Origin: JBCCMB01 sp039026555
GTDB lineage: Bacteria > Pseudomonadota > Alphaproteobacteria > Caulobacterales > Hyphomonadaceae
Assembly: GCA_039026555.1 (NCBI GenBank)
Contig: JBCCMB010000100.1
Coordinates: 1-10,334 of the forward strand
DNA: 10,334 nt
Direction: 5' to 3'
Numbering within the stretch: position 1 is the stretch's first letter; each line of letters begins with the position of its first letter. The notes below the pieces were generated by a model that was not told where the DNA came from, ran no database searches, and worked only from the letters and a program-made list of their open reading frames with translations. A program made the position numbers and the translations under genes. Shown piece by piece: positions 1 through 5,716 of the stretch.

Positions 1-323
1 CCCTGAAAATTCCGATCCGCCGCTTTAATGCGATCGATCGCGCTTGCGGCGGCTTCCACCTGATCGGGGCTTGCGAAATACCCTGTCAGCACTGCATCGC
101 ACAGGGCGAAGACGCCGCTGGCCTCAACGCCCTCCAACACGCCGGCGAACATCTCCGCCGCCACCGCGCCGCCGCCAGGTGCGCCCCAGCCCGGATGACG
201 GCCCATCAGCGTGGTGGGGATAAGGATCGGATCCACGCCCAGCGGCGGCAAAACGAACGCCGCGCCTCCGCCGCCGACGCGAGAGGCCGCGACATAGGAC
301 GACATCACCACGCAAATCGGCAT
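1..323 (-). CDS. pdxY: Pyridoxal kinase-like protein (PdxY/PdxK family), N-terminal fragment
   Basis: Pyridoxal kinases phosphorylate pyridoxal and related B6 vitamers with ATP in the cytoplasm (salvage of PLP). Only the first 107 codons are in the window; the rest lies beyond the left edge (family length is about 280 residues). The fragment follows the family order: a first beta strand (ICVVMSSYVAASRVG), a stretch aligning with the family's AAxFxxxxLGVxxxxIPT region, a TTLMGRHPGWG segment where the substrate-contact loop lies, and CDAVLTGYFASPDQ, which matches the conserved CDAVLSGYLGS segment of E. coli PdxY as I recall it. The start is the ATG at 321-323, with GGAG five bases upstream. The gene diverges from the CoA-ester lyase gene across 111 bases. 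The N-terminal motif is unusual: the family's QSHVVYGHVGN is degenerate here, so substrate specificity could differ. The family call is fairly sure; the exact substrate is not. Confidence 0.78.
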   Translation of the reverse strand, partial: MPICVVMSSYVAASRVGGGGAAFVLPPLGVDPILIPTTLMGRHPGWGAPGGGAVAAEMFAGVLEGVEASGVFALCDAVLTGYFASPDQVEAAASAIDRIKAADRNFQ

Positions 324-434
324 TTTATCTCCAATCTTGACCGTCTTCGCGGTCGTTCGCCCAAGGTCATCTTGAATTCCGCTTCCAGCTCCGCCAGACA
401 ACACGCCAAACATCTTATCTTGGAAGAAACGCCC
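324..434. promoter_or_regulatory. Divergent intergenic region between pdxY-like and mcl2-like genes
   Basis: This 111-base spacer must hold the promoters of both divergent genes. I see a small perfect inverted repeat, GACCG-TCTTCG-CGGTC, at 339-354, just upstream of the pdxY-like ribosome binding site. A TTGACC hexamer at 337-342 resembles a -35 box, but no good -10 box stands at the right distance. No promoter is called. Confidence 0.3.
422..426 (+). promoter_or_regulatory. Ribosome binding site that fixes the start of the CoA-ester lyase gene
   Basis: GGAAG lies eight bases before the ATG at 435. The open frame extends upstream to 195, but that extension runs through the opposing pdxY-like gene, has no family similarity and has no comparable binding site. 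This supports the start at 435. Confidence 0.6.
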
Positions 435-1319
435 ATGTCAGACATTCGCCCGCGTCGTTCTGTCCTTTATATGCCCGGCGCCAATGAGCGCGCCTTGGAA
501 AAGGCCAAAACACTGCCCGCCGACTGCTTGATTCTGGATCTGGAAGACGCAGTCGCGCCAGACGCCAAGCTGGAGGCGCGCGAGCGCGTTTGCGCGGCGG
601 TAAAAGCTGGCGGGTATGAGCCGCGCGAAGTGATCATTCGGATAAACGGCTTGGATACCGAATGGGGCCTGGACGACCTCGAAGCCGCCGCGGAGGCGGG
701 TCCAGACGGAATTTTGGCCACGAAAGTCATCGGCGGCGAAGACATTGTCCGCCTCAATGATGCGCTGACGCGCTCCGGCGCGTCAGACGATTTTGCGCTG
801 TGGGTGATGATCGAGACGCCGCTCTCCATCCTCAATATCCAGGAGATCGCGGCGGAGGCCGGGCGCACGCGTCTATCCGCTTTCGTCATGGGCACGAATG
901 ATCTCGCCAAGGATATGCGCGCGGAAATGACGCCGGATCGCGTCGCTTTCACCACATCGCTCTCCTTGTCCGTCGCCGCTGCGCGCGCCTATGGCCTCGT
1001 CGCCATCGACGGCGTCTACAACGACATCAAGAATGAGGCGGGTTTCAATGACGAAGCGGTTCAGGGCCGCGTGCTGGGCTTTGACGGCAAGACTTTGATC
1101 CATCCCAGCCAAGTGGGCCCCTGCAACACCGTGTTTGCGCCGTCGGAGGATGCGGTCGCCCAAGCCAAGGATGTGATCGCCGCCTTCGCAGACCCGGACA
1201 ATGCCGGCAAGGGCGTTCTAAAGGTCAATGGCAAGATGACCGAATTGCTGCACCTGGAAGAGGCCAAACGCCTGGTCGGGGTCGCCGACGCCATCGCCGC
1301 ATTTGAGGCTGCGAGCTAG
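435..1319 (+). CDS. mcl2: HpcH/HpaI (CitE-like) CoA-ester lyase family, probable (3S)-malyl-CoA thioesterase (Mcl2 type)
   Basis: The protein has 294 residues and is a TIM-barrel member of the HpcH/HpaI aldolase/citrate lyase beta-subunit family. These Mg-dependent enzymes cleave, form or hydrolyse CoA thioesters such as malyl-CoA and beta-methylmalyl-CoA. Visible motifs are SVLYMPG (9-15), LDLEDAV (34-40), RING with Arg69, MIETPLS with probable Mg ligand Glu127, MGTNDLAKD with probable Mg ligand Asp156, and GKTLIHPSQ (218-226). In R. sphaeroides the related Mcl1 is the malyl-/beta-methylmalyl-CoA lyase and Mcl2 hydrolyses (3S)-malyl-CoA to malate. The shorter length and the SVLYMPG opening look more like Mcl2 than Mcl1 as I remember them, and linkage to mch and sdh also fits. 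The subtype is an inference; citramalyl-CoA lyase or another CitE-like activity remains possible. It is the first gene of a five-gene plus-strand run. Confidence 0.85.
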   Translation: MSDIRPRRSVLYMPGANERALEKAKTLPADCLILDLEDAVAPDAKLEARERVCAAVKAGGYEPREVIIRINGLDTEWGLDDLEAAAEAGPDGILATKVIGGEDIVRLNDALTRSGASDDFALWVMIETPLSILNIQEIAAEAGRTRLSAFVMGTNDLAKDMRAEMTPDRVAFTTSLSLSVAAARAYGLVAIDGVYNDIKNEAGFNDEAVQGRVLGFDGKTLIHPSQVGPCNTVFAPSEDAVAQAKDVIAAFADPDNAGKGVLKVNGKMTELLHLEEAKRLVGVADAIAAFEAAS

Positions 1320-1366
1320 AATTCTATCTGGTTGAACTCAAACCATCCAACACCAGGAGATCGACC

Positions 1367-1714
1367 ATGGCTTATACGCTGATCCACCACACCGGCTGCG
1401 GCTCGTCCAAGAAGGGGCTGGCGTTGTTGCAGGAAAACGGCGTGGAGCCGGAAATCCGCAAATACATGAACGCTGCGTCCCGACTGACGGAAGATGAATT
1501 GCGGGAGATCGCGGCGCAAATGGGCGGCGTCTCACCGCGCGAATTTATGCGTCCCAAAGATGCGGCGGCGGCGGGATTGGCCGAAGACGCGTCCGACGAC
1601 GACATCTTTGCGGCGATGGCCGAAAATCCGAAAATCATCCAGCGCCCGATCGGCGTGAATAATGGCAAGGCGGTGCTTGGCCGGCCGAATGATCAATTGC
1701 TCAGTATTCTCTAG
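1367..1714 (+). CDS. ArsC/Spx-family thioredoxin-fold protein (arsenate reductase-like)
   Basis: The protein has 115 residues with the ArsC-family pattern: a first strand (YTLIHHTGC), the candidate catalytic Cys11 in CGSSKKGL, and three arginines where E. coli plasmid ArsC has its oxyanion-binding arginines: Arg62 in FMRPKD, Arg93 in IIQRPI and Arg106 in LGRP. ArsC enzymes reduce arsenate with glutathione and glutaredoxin; many chromosomal relatives (YffB, Spx-like) have other or unknown roles. Because all key residues are present, a reductase is chemically possible. No arsenic genes (arsR, arsB/acr3) are nearby, and the gene sits between two CoA-ester genes, so arsenic resistance is not supported by context. 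AGGAGA lies six bases before the ATG. It starts 47 bases after the lyase gene and ends 12 bases before mch, which suggests one transcript. Confidence 0.85.
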   Translation: MAYTLIHHTGCGSSKKGLALLQENGVEPEIRKYMNAASRLTEDELREIAAQMGGVSPREFMRPKDAAAAGLAEDASDDDIFAAMAENPKIIQRPIGVNNGKAVLGRPNDQLLSIL

Positions 1715-1726
1715 AAGGCGAGGCGT

Positions 1727-2833
1727 ATGGCCACCCTGCAAGACGCGCTCAAATCCGCCCTTGGCGACAGTGTAAAGGACCCGCGCAAAGTGAAAGCGAA
1801 CCCTGGTAATTTCTTCGAGGATTTCCGCATAGGTCAGGAGATTATCCACGCCACGCCGCGCACGGTGACCGAAGGCGATGTCGCCCTCTATACGGGCCTG
1901 ACAGGCAGCCGGTATGCGCTTTTCTCCGCAGATCGTTTCGCGCAGGATTGCGGGCTAGAAGGCGCGCCGATTGATCCGCTGCTCGCCTTTCATGTGGTGT
2001 TCGGCAAAACCGTGCCGGACATTTCGCTGAACGCGGTGGCTAATCTGGGCTATGCGGACGGCCGGTTCAGCGCCCGCGTCTATCCTGGCGATACGCTGAA
2101 CTCGGTCTCTGAAGTCATCGGGCTCAAAGAAAACTCCAACGGCAAAACCGGCGTCGTCTATGTTCGCACACGCGGCTTCAATCAGCAGGATGAAGAGGTT
2201 TTGTCCTATGTCCGCTGGGTGATGGTGCGCAAACGCGATGTTAATGCGCCTGCGCCGGATCCGGTCATACCCGATTTGCCCAAGGCCGTGGCGGCGGAGG
2301 ATTTGCCGCGCCCGCATTTGGATGTGAACGGCTATAATGACGCGCTGGCCGGCGCGATCCACCGCTATGAAGACTTCGAGATTGGCGAGAAAATCGATCA
2401 TGTCGACGCCTTCACAATAGAAGAAGCCGAACATCAGATCGCCACGCGGCTTTATCAGAACACCGCCAAAGTGCATTTCAATCAGCACGAGCAGGCCCAG
2501 GGCCGCTTCGGCAAACGCCTCATCTATGGCGGGGTCGCCATTTCGCTTGCGCGTTCGATCGCCTTTAACGGCCTCGCCAACGCTGCGGAAATGATCGCCA
2601 TCAACGCCGGCGCGCACGCCAATCCGCTCTTCGCGGGCGACACGGTTTACGCTTGGTCGGAAGTGTTGGACAAGGCCGAGTTAACAGACAAGGTCGGCGC
2701 GTTAAGACTTCGCCTAATCGCCACAAAAGACCGTCCTTGTACAGATTATCCGTATAAGGATGATGAGGGAAGATATTTGTCGAACGTCATTCTAGATTTC
2801 GATTATTGGGCGGCCATCCCGATGCGCAGGTGA
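1727..2833 (+). CDS. mch: Mesaconyl-CoA hydratase (beta-methylmalyl-CoA dehydratase)
   Basis: Mesaconyl-CoA hydratase adds water to mesaconyl-CoA to form (2R,3S)-beta-methylmalyl-CoA, a late step of the ethylmalonyl-CoA pathway of acetate assimilation, in the cytoplasm. The 368-residue protein is a double hotdog of the MaoC type: an N-terminal domain at about 28-170 and a C-terminal domain at about 212-365. Blocks matching R. sphaeroides Mch as I recall it include NPGNFFEDF, ATPRTVTEGDVALYT, VFGKTVPDISLNA, YPGDTL, GEKIDHVD, ATRLYQNTAKVHFN, FAGDTVYAWSE and ATKDRPC. Asn245 and His250 in YQNTAKVHF are the probable hydratase dyad. The N-terminus is about 20 residues longer than the relative I recall; a GTG at 1790, ten bases after AAAGGA, is an alternative start. 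The ATG at 1727 is preferred because of the GAAGGCGAGG stretch just upstream and the 12-base gap to the previous gene. Confidence 0.93.
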   Translation: MATLQDALKSALGDSVKDPRKVKANPGNFFEDFRIGQEIIHATPRTVTEGDVALYTGLTGSRYALFSADRFAQDCGLEGAPIDPLLAFHVVFGKTVPDISLNAVANLGYADGRFSARVYPGDTLNSVSEVIGLKENSNGKTGVVYVRTRGFNQQDEEVLSYVRWVMVRKRDVNAPAPDPVIPDLPKAVAAEDLPRPHLDVNGYNDALAGAIHRYEDFEIGEKIDHVDAFTIEEAEHQIATRLYQNTAKVHFNQHEQAQGRFGKRLIYGGVAISLARSIAFNGLANAAEMIAINAGAHANPLFAGDTVYAWSEVLDKAELTDKVGALRLRLIATKDRPCTDYPYKDDEGRYLSNVILDFDYWAAIPMRR

Positions 2834-2860
2834 ACGCGAAGAGCCCACCGTGAGAAAGTT

Positions 2861-3286
2861 ATGAGCGGGTCGGACGGGTTTGGACTGGCGGCTGCAGCGC
2901 TCGCAATCTTACTGTCCGCCATCGTTCGCATCATCCGTACGGGCGACGCCTGGCGGGCGGTGGAAGAAGGCCGTGCCGGCGTGGAGCATTTGCGCGATTT
3001 GACGGGCGTGTTGGAGCCACGCGCGCTGCAAGATATCTTCGGTCCGCCGACCTTGGAAGGTATTTATCCGGTCGCCCCGGAGCAGGTGCGCCGGGCTCGC
3101 CGGCCGCTCGGCCGACTGATGGGCGATCCTTATCTCGACAGCGCCTCTGTGGCGGTCGCCGCCTTGTCGCTGATTTGGTCGCCGGACGGGCCCTTGCGTA
3201 TTTTTCTGACGACTGCATTCTTACTCGCAGCAGGCTATCAGGCGACAGGTTGGGCGGCCACGAGCTTGTTGATCGGACGACGATGA
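2861..3286 (+). CDS. Small membrane protein of unknown function
   Basis: I do not recognise a family in this 141-residue protein. It has a hydrophobic segment at about 7-24, followed by a charged soluble stretch (25-94) rich in Arg and Glu, then a hydrophobic C-terminal region with one or two spans at about 95-107 and 112-137, ending in IGRR. This suggests an inner-membrane protein with a central loop on one side. The binding site is weak (GAGAAAG just before the ATG). It begins 27 bases after mch, and its stop codon overlaps the next start as ATGA, so the two are probably translated together. Its role in the operon cannot be read from the sequence. Confidence 0.7.
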   Translation: MSGSDGFGLAAAALAILLSAIVRIIRTGDAWRAVEEGRAGVEHLRDLTGVLEPRALQDIFGPPTLEGIYPVAPEQVRRARRPLGRLMGDPYLDSASVAVAALSLIWSPDGPLRIFLTTAFLLAAGYQATGWAATSLLIGRR

Positions 3287-3789
3287 TCCAGACGCCGCCC
3301 AATGGCGAACGAGCGAGCGAGGCTTTGGGCGCGGAAAACTCAGATCTTTCCATTCCGGTGCGGCCCTATTTGATCCGCTTTGTCGTCTGCTACGGCGTTG
3401 GAACGCTTCTTTATGCGGCGATCGTCTCTCTATTTCCTTGGGATGGAAACTCCGGCGTCTCCATCGGGATTTTAATCGCGGCGGCGGCTTTTGTGCTCGC
3501 GCGTTTTGGTGAAGACGCCAATCGCAGACCTGCGGGCGGCGAGGTCGTCAAACTCGTTTTTGGCTCATTCTTGGGCGCTTGGCTGGTCTCCGCAGTTCTG
3601 GGCGGCGTTCTGTTTCTCGCCTATCAGCCGCTTCTTATGTCCGCATTTGATGGCGTGTCTCAAGCAATCGCCCCTTTTCCCCTAGCGGGCGCCTTAGCGC
3701 TTGGATTTGCGATCGTATCTCTCTTTTATCTTTTCATCCTTTGGATGATTTATGGACCGCTGTCAGGTTTGTTCGCGCGTCCCAGATAA
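3283..3789 (+). CDS. Four-span membrane protein, possibly ABZJ_00895-like
   Basis: The 168-residue protein has four probable transmembrane helices at about 29-50, 58-74, 90-114 and 134-157, after a polar N-terminal tail of about 25 residues. The helix layout and the GEVVKLVFGSFLGAWLVS segment at the start of the third span remind me of the small bacterial ABZJ_00895 membrane family of unknown function; this is a weak recollection. The frame is open upstream to 3175, but the ATG at 3283 is preferred because it forms an ATGA overlap with the stop of the preceding gene, a typical arrangement for translational coupling. It closes the plus-strand run that starts with the CoA-ester lyase gene. Confidence 0.72.
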   Translation: MIQTPPNGERASEALGAENSDLSIPVRPYLIRFVVCYGVGTLLYAAIVSLFPWDGNSGVSIGILIAAAAFVLARFGEDANRRPAGGEVVKLVFGSFLGAWLVSAVLGGVLFLAYQPLLMSAFDGVSQAIAPFPLAGALALGFAIVSLFYLFILWMIYGPLSGLFARPR

Positions 3790-3818
3790 ACGACGTGCCG
3801 CCAAGGCCTTCGATAGCG

Positions 3819-3894
3819 TTGGACCAAAGTGGAAAACACGCGGCGGCGACGTTGTAGACGCCGCATAGGCGCGGTTTCATTCCGCTTTAGGCAA
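3819..3894. repeat. Long imperfect hairpin in a convergent intergenic spacer
   Basis: Nearly half of the 150-base spacer folds on itself. The main outer stem is AAAGTGGAA (3826-3834) with TTCCGCTTT (3880-3888), nine pairs including one G-U. CC/GG and TTG/CAA pairs extend it outwards with small bulges to 3819 and 3894. Inside, AAC/GTT and CGC/GCG pairs lead to a perfect GCGGCG (3843-3848) / CGCCGC (3859-3864) stem with a ten-base loop. No T-run follows on either strand, so it is not a standard intrinsic terminator. It may act as a two-way terminator or RNA-stabilising structure for the convergent genes, or be a copy of a dispersed palindromic repeat. The GGACCAAAGTGGAAA edge resembles motifs I associate with intergenic repeats in alphaproteobacteria; this needs a genome search. 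Confidence 0.5.
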
Positions 3895-3939
3895 GTCGCT
3901 GGGATATGGTGTGAAAAAGCTGTCGAAACCTAGCTGTTC

Positions 3940-4656
3940 TCAAGAGCGATTTTGCAGGAAAAAGCGGCCGATCCATCGTCCGACTCGGGAATTATCCTCA
4001 GGTTGAGCGAGGCTTTCCACCGCCGTATCGACTTGATCGTCCGTAAGCGGATTATCTCTCCGGGCGTTGTAGAGCGCTGCGGCGAAACTATCGTTAAACT
4101 CTGGATGGCCCTGAAAACTCAAAATCGGCGCGCCGGCGTAGAGCAGCGCCGCGTGCGGCGTAAACTCGGACGAGGCGATCGTCTCTGCGTCGGCCGGCGG
4201 CGCAAGCACCTGGTCTTGATGGCTCACGGCCAGAGCAAAACTGTCCGTGGGGTCTGCGATCCACGGATGAGCGCCTTTGAGCGCATAGGTATGGCGGCCC
4301 AGCCCCCAACCTTTTTCCGATTTCCGCACATCGCCGCCGAGCGCATCGGCGATCAATTGGTGGCCGAAACAAACCCCGACCATGGGTTTACGCAGGCCCG
4401 CAGCCTCGCGCACATGCGCCTTAAGCACGTCCATCCAGGGCGCTTCGTCATAAACACCCAATCGCGACCCCGTCACCAAAGCGCCGTCATAAGCGTCTGT
4501 CGCGGGAATGGGCGCGCCGTCCATTAGCGCATGTGCTTCAAATGTCAGTCCGTCGATTTCCGCGCCGACGAGGTCGACGAACATGTCCGCATAACTGGGA
4601 AAAAGATCGCGAATCGTATCTGGCGGCGCGCCAGTTTCGAGCAGGGCGATTTTCAT
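3940..4656 (-). CDS. Class I glutamine amidotransferase (GuaA-type domain), stand-alone
   Basis: The 238-residue protein is a single GATase class I domain, the fold that releases ammonia from glutamine or hydrolyses gamma-glutamyl compounds. The triad is intact: Cys96 in VGVCFGHQ, with His184 and Glu186 in FQGHPEF. Other family marks are VTGSRLGVYDEAPWM (61-75, oxyanion side) and GWGLG (116-120). No synthetase domain is attached, so this is the free-standing type often annotated as GMP synthase-like. Relatives include gamma-glutamyl-gamma-aminobutyrate or gamma-glutamylpolyamine hydrolases and proteins of unknown substrate; the substrate here is not known. The start at 4656 is chosen because the MKIALLETG strand begins the domain and GGGAGG lies seven bases upstream; the open frame continues to 4773 without similarity. 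It converges on the membrane-protein pair and diverges from sdhC. Confidence 0.88.
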   Translation of the reverse strand: MKIALLETGAPPDTIRDLFPSYADMFVDLVGAEIDGLTFEAHALMDGAPIPATDAYDGALVTGSRLGVYDEAPWMDVLKAHVREAAGLRKPMVGVCFGHQLIADALGGDVRKSEKGWGLGRHTYALKGAHPWIADPTDSFALAVSHQDQVLAPPADAETIASSEFTPHAALLYAGAPILSFQGHPEFNDSFAAALYNARRDNPLTDDQVDTAVESLAQPEDNSRVGRWIGRFFLQNRS

Positions 4657-4663
4657 ACATCCG

Positions 4664-4669
4664 CCTCCC
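4664..4669 (-). promoter_or_regulatory. Ribosome binding site that fixes the amidotransferase start
   Basis: On the minus strand GGGAGG lies seven bases before the ATG at 4656. It separates this start from two other ATGs: one four bases upstream in another frame, and the far-upstream ATG at 4773, which would add 39 residues without family similarity. Confidence 0.6.
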
Positions 4670-4681
4670 GATCCGCCTGCG

Positions 4682-4716
4682 TCAGGCGTTAGCGTCTTGC
4701 GATCAATCACGCCTGA
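4682..4716. promoter_or_regulatory. Inverted repeat upstream of the amidotransferase gene (possible operator)
   Basis: TCAGGCGT (4682-4689) and ACGCCTGA (4709-4716) form a perfect eight-base inverted repeat with 19 bases between. A GCG outside each arm extends it if one base is skipped. It lies 26-60 bases upstream of the amidotransferase start, where a promoter or leader would be. It could be a repressor site or a leader hairpin, or chance. Confidence 0.35.
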
Positions 4717-4741
4717 TCGCGCCCAAACTCCCGTCCGGCGC

Positions 4742-4759
4742 GGAATTCTACTTAATTCC
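4742..4759. promoter_or_regulatory. Perfect inverted repeat GGAATT-N6-AATTCC (possible operator)
   Basis: Two six-base arms with a six-base spacer make an 18-base dyad, the typical size of a helix-turn-helix dimer site. It is more AT-rich than its surroundings. It lies about 48 bases upstream of the proposed sdh -35 box and about 86 bases upstream of the amidotransferase start, so it could regulate either gene. No regulator is encoded nearby. Confidence 0.4.
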
Positions 4760-4806
4760 AGGCCTGCGCGCACCTTATCAGCCGAGAACGGCGGAAAAGC
4801 GTCAAG

Positions 4807-4834
4807 TTGACTTGGCGGCGCGCCCGCCTAGAAC
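4807..4834 (+). promoter_or_regulatory. Candidate sigma-70-type promoter of the sdhCDA operon
   Basis: TTGACT (4807-4812) and TAGAAC (4829-4834) are separated by 16 bases and resemble a housekeeping promoter. This would give a leader of about 43 bases before the sdhC ATG. The spacer holds a GC-rich dyad, GGCGG-CGCGC-CCGCC, which might affect promoter activity. It is judged by eye only. Confidence 0.5.
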
Positions 4835-4883
4835 CACATCCACAGATATCACAGGTTTTTACGACCGAAGAAAAGGGGCTAGC

Positions 4884-5273
4884 ATGGCGGATGGGACCGA
4901 TACGCGGCCATTATCGCCGCATTTGTGGTCTTGGAAGTGGCACGCGACCATGGCCGCGTCGATCTTCCACCGCGCGACAGGCGTTGGAAACTATCTCGGT
5001 GCGATGCTTATTGCGGGCTGGCTCTTCGCTGTCGCCAGCGGTCCCGAAGCGTACCAAACCTATGCGGTCTTGTTTGAGAGCCCGCTGGGCCAGTTGGTGC
5101 TGTTCGGCTTTACGGTGTCGGTGTTTTTTCATCTCGCAAACGGAATTCGCTATCTTGTTTGGGACGCTGGGCATGGCTTTACGCCGAAACTGGCGAGCAA
5201 TATCTCCATCTTGAACATTGCAATCGGCGTATTCGGCGCAGCGGCGCTTTGGATCGTCGCCGGATTGGTTTAG
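4884..5273 (+). CDS. sdhC: Succinate dehydrogenase cytochrome b556 subunit SdhC
   Basis: SdhC is one of the two membrane anchors of complex II; it binds heme b and ubiquinone in the inner membrane. The 129-residue protein shows RPLSPHLW near the N-terminus, the quinone-site motif SIFHRATG (Ser26, Arg30), and FFHLANGIRYLVWDAGHGF, with His83 as the expected heme ligand and Asp94 conserved. Three spans are likely at about 30-51, 68-90 and 106-127. The start at 4884 is chosen for AGGGG five bases upstream and for the conserved N-terminus; the open frame reaches back to 4533 through the opposing amidotransferase gene and is not real there. One oddity is Tyr90, where E. coli and many relatives have His (GIRH). 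The stop is ten bases before sdhD. Confidence 0.95.
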   Translation: MADGTDTRPLSPHLWSWKWHATMAASIFHRATGVGNYLGAMLIAGWLFAVASGPEAYQTYAVLFESPLGQLVLFGFTVSVFFHLANGIRYLVWDAGHGFTPKLASNISILNIAIGVFGAAALWIVAGLV

Positions 5274-5283
5274 GGGGCAGGAA

Positions 5284-5664
5284 ATGTCTAATTCGATGCG
5301 CACCCCATTGGGTCAAGTTCGCGGCTTGGGATCGGCTAAAGAAGGTGTGAACCATTTCATCGGACAACGCGTAACAGCGATCGCGCTGATCTTCTTGGTG
5401 CCGTGGTTCCTCTATTCCCTCATCGGCGCGGCTCGCGGCGGGTATGAGGGCGCGACCGCCTGGATTTCCTCGCCGCTCAACGCAATTTTGATTCTATTGG
5501 CGACCGGCGCGGCGTTTTATCACATGCGTTTGGGCATGCAGACGGTGATTGAAGACTACATTGCAAAAAGCGGGACGCGGCAATTGCTGTTGATCCTGAA
5601 CAGTTTTGTCGTGATCGCGCTGTTTGCGGTCGCTGCGTTCTCGGTTTTGAAGATCGCGGGCTAA
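5284..5664 (+). CDS. sdhD: Succinate dehydrogenase hydrophobic anchor subunit SdhD
   Basis: SdhD is the second membrane anchor of complex II and supplies the other heme ligand and part of the quinone site. The 126-residue protein contains FYHMRLGMQTVIEDY, which gives His80 as heme ligand and Asp91-Tyr92 as the conserved quinone-site pair (Asp82-Tyr83 in E. coli). Three membrane spans lie at about 29-49, 64-88 and 101-122. The N-terminal stretch RTPLGQVRGLGSAKEGVNHF is typical of alphaproteobacterial SdhD. The AGGGGG ribosome binding site overlaps the sdhC stop codon, so translation is probably linked. sdhA follows after 52 bases. Confidence 0.95.
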   Translation: MSNSMRTPLGQVRGLGSAKEGVNHFIGQRVTAIALIFLVPWFLYSLIGAARGGYEGATAWISSPLNAILILLATGAAFYHMRLGMQTVIEDYIAKSGTRQLLLILNSFVVIALFAVAAFSVLKIAG

Positions 5665-5716
5665 CGCGAACCGAGCGGCGTAAACGGCGGATAGATGATT
5701 TTTGGAGCGGGTTCAT

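Noticed and set aside
337..365. Sigma-70 promoter for the CoA-ester lyase gene starting at TTGACC
   Set aside because: No acceptable -10 hexamer occurs 16-18 bases downstream.
195..434. N-terminal extension of the CoA-ester lyase frame
   Set aside because: It runs antisense through the pdxY-like start, has Arg/His-rich low-quality composition, and the family begins at residue 1 of the 435 start, which has its own binding site.
467..955. Minus-strand open frame opposite the CoA-ester lyase gene
   Set aside because: It is a shadow of a well-supported gene, with Ser/Arg-rich composition typical of antisense frames.
1367..1714. Arsenic-resistance locus
   Set aside because: The ArsC-like gene has no arsR, arsB/acr3 or arsH neighbours, so arsenic function is not inferred from context.
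1955..2617. 220-residue minus-strand frame opposite mch
   Set aside because: mch is certain on the plus strand; the antisense frame shows no recognisable motif.
3175..3282. Upstream extension of the four-span membrane protein
   Set aside because: It lies inside the preceding gene in another frame; the ATGA overlap start at 3283 is better supported.
3952..4527. 191-residue plus-strand frame opposite the amidotransferase
   Set aside because: The amidotransferase has an intact catalytic triad on the minus strand; the plus frame is an Arg-rich shadow.
4533..4883. Upstream extension of the sdhC frame
   Set aside because: It crosses the start of the opposing amidotransferase gene, and the conserved SdhC N-terminus begins near 4884 with a good binding site.
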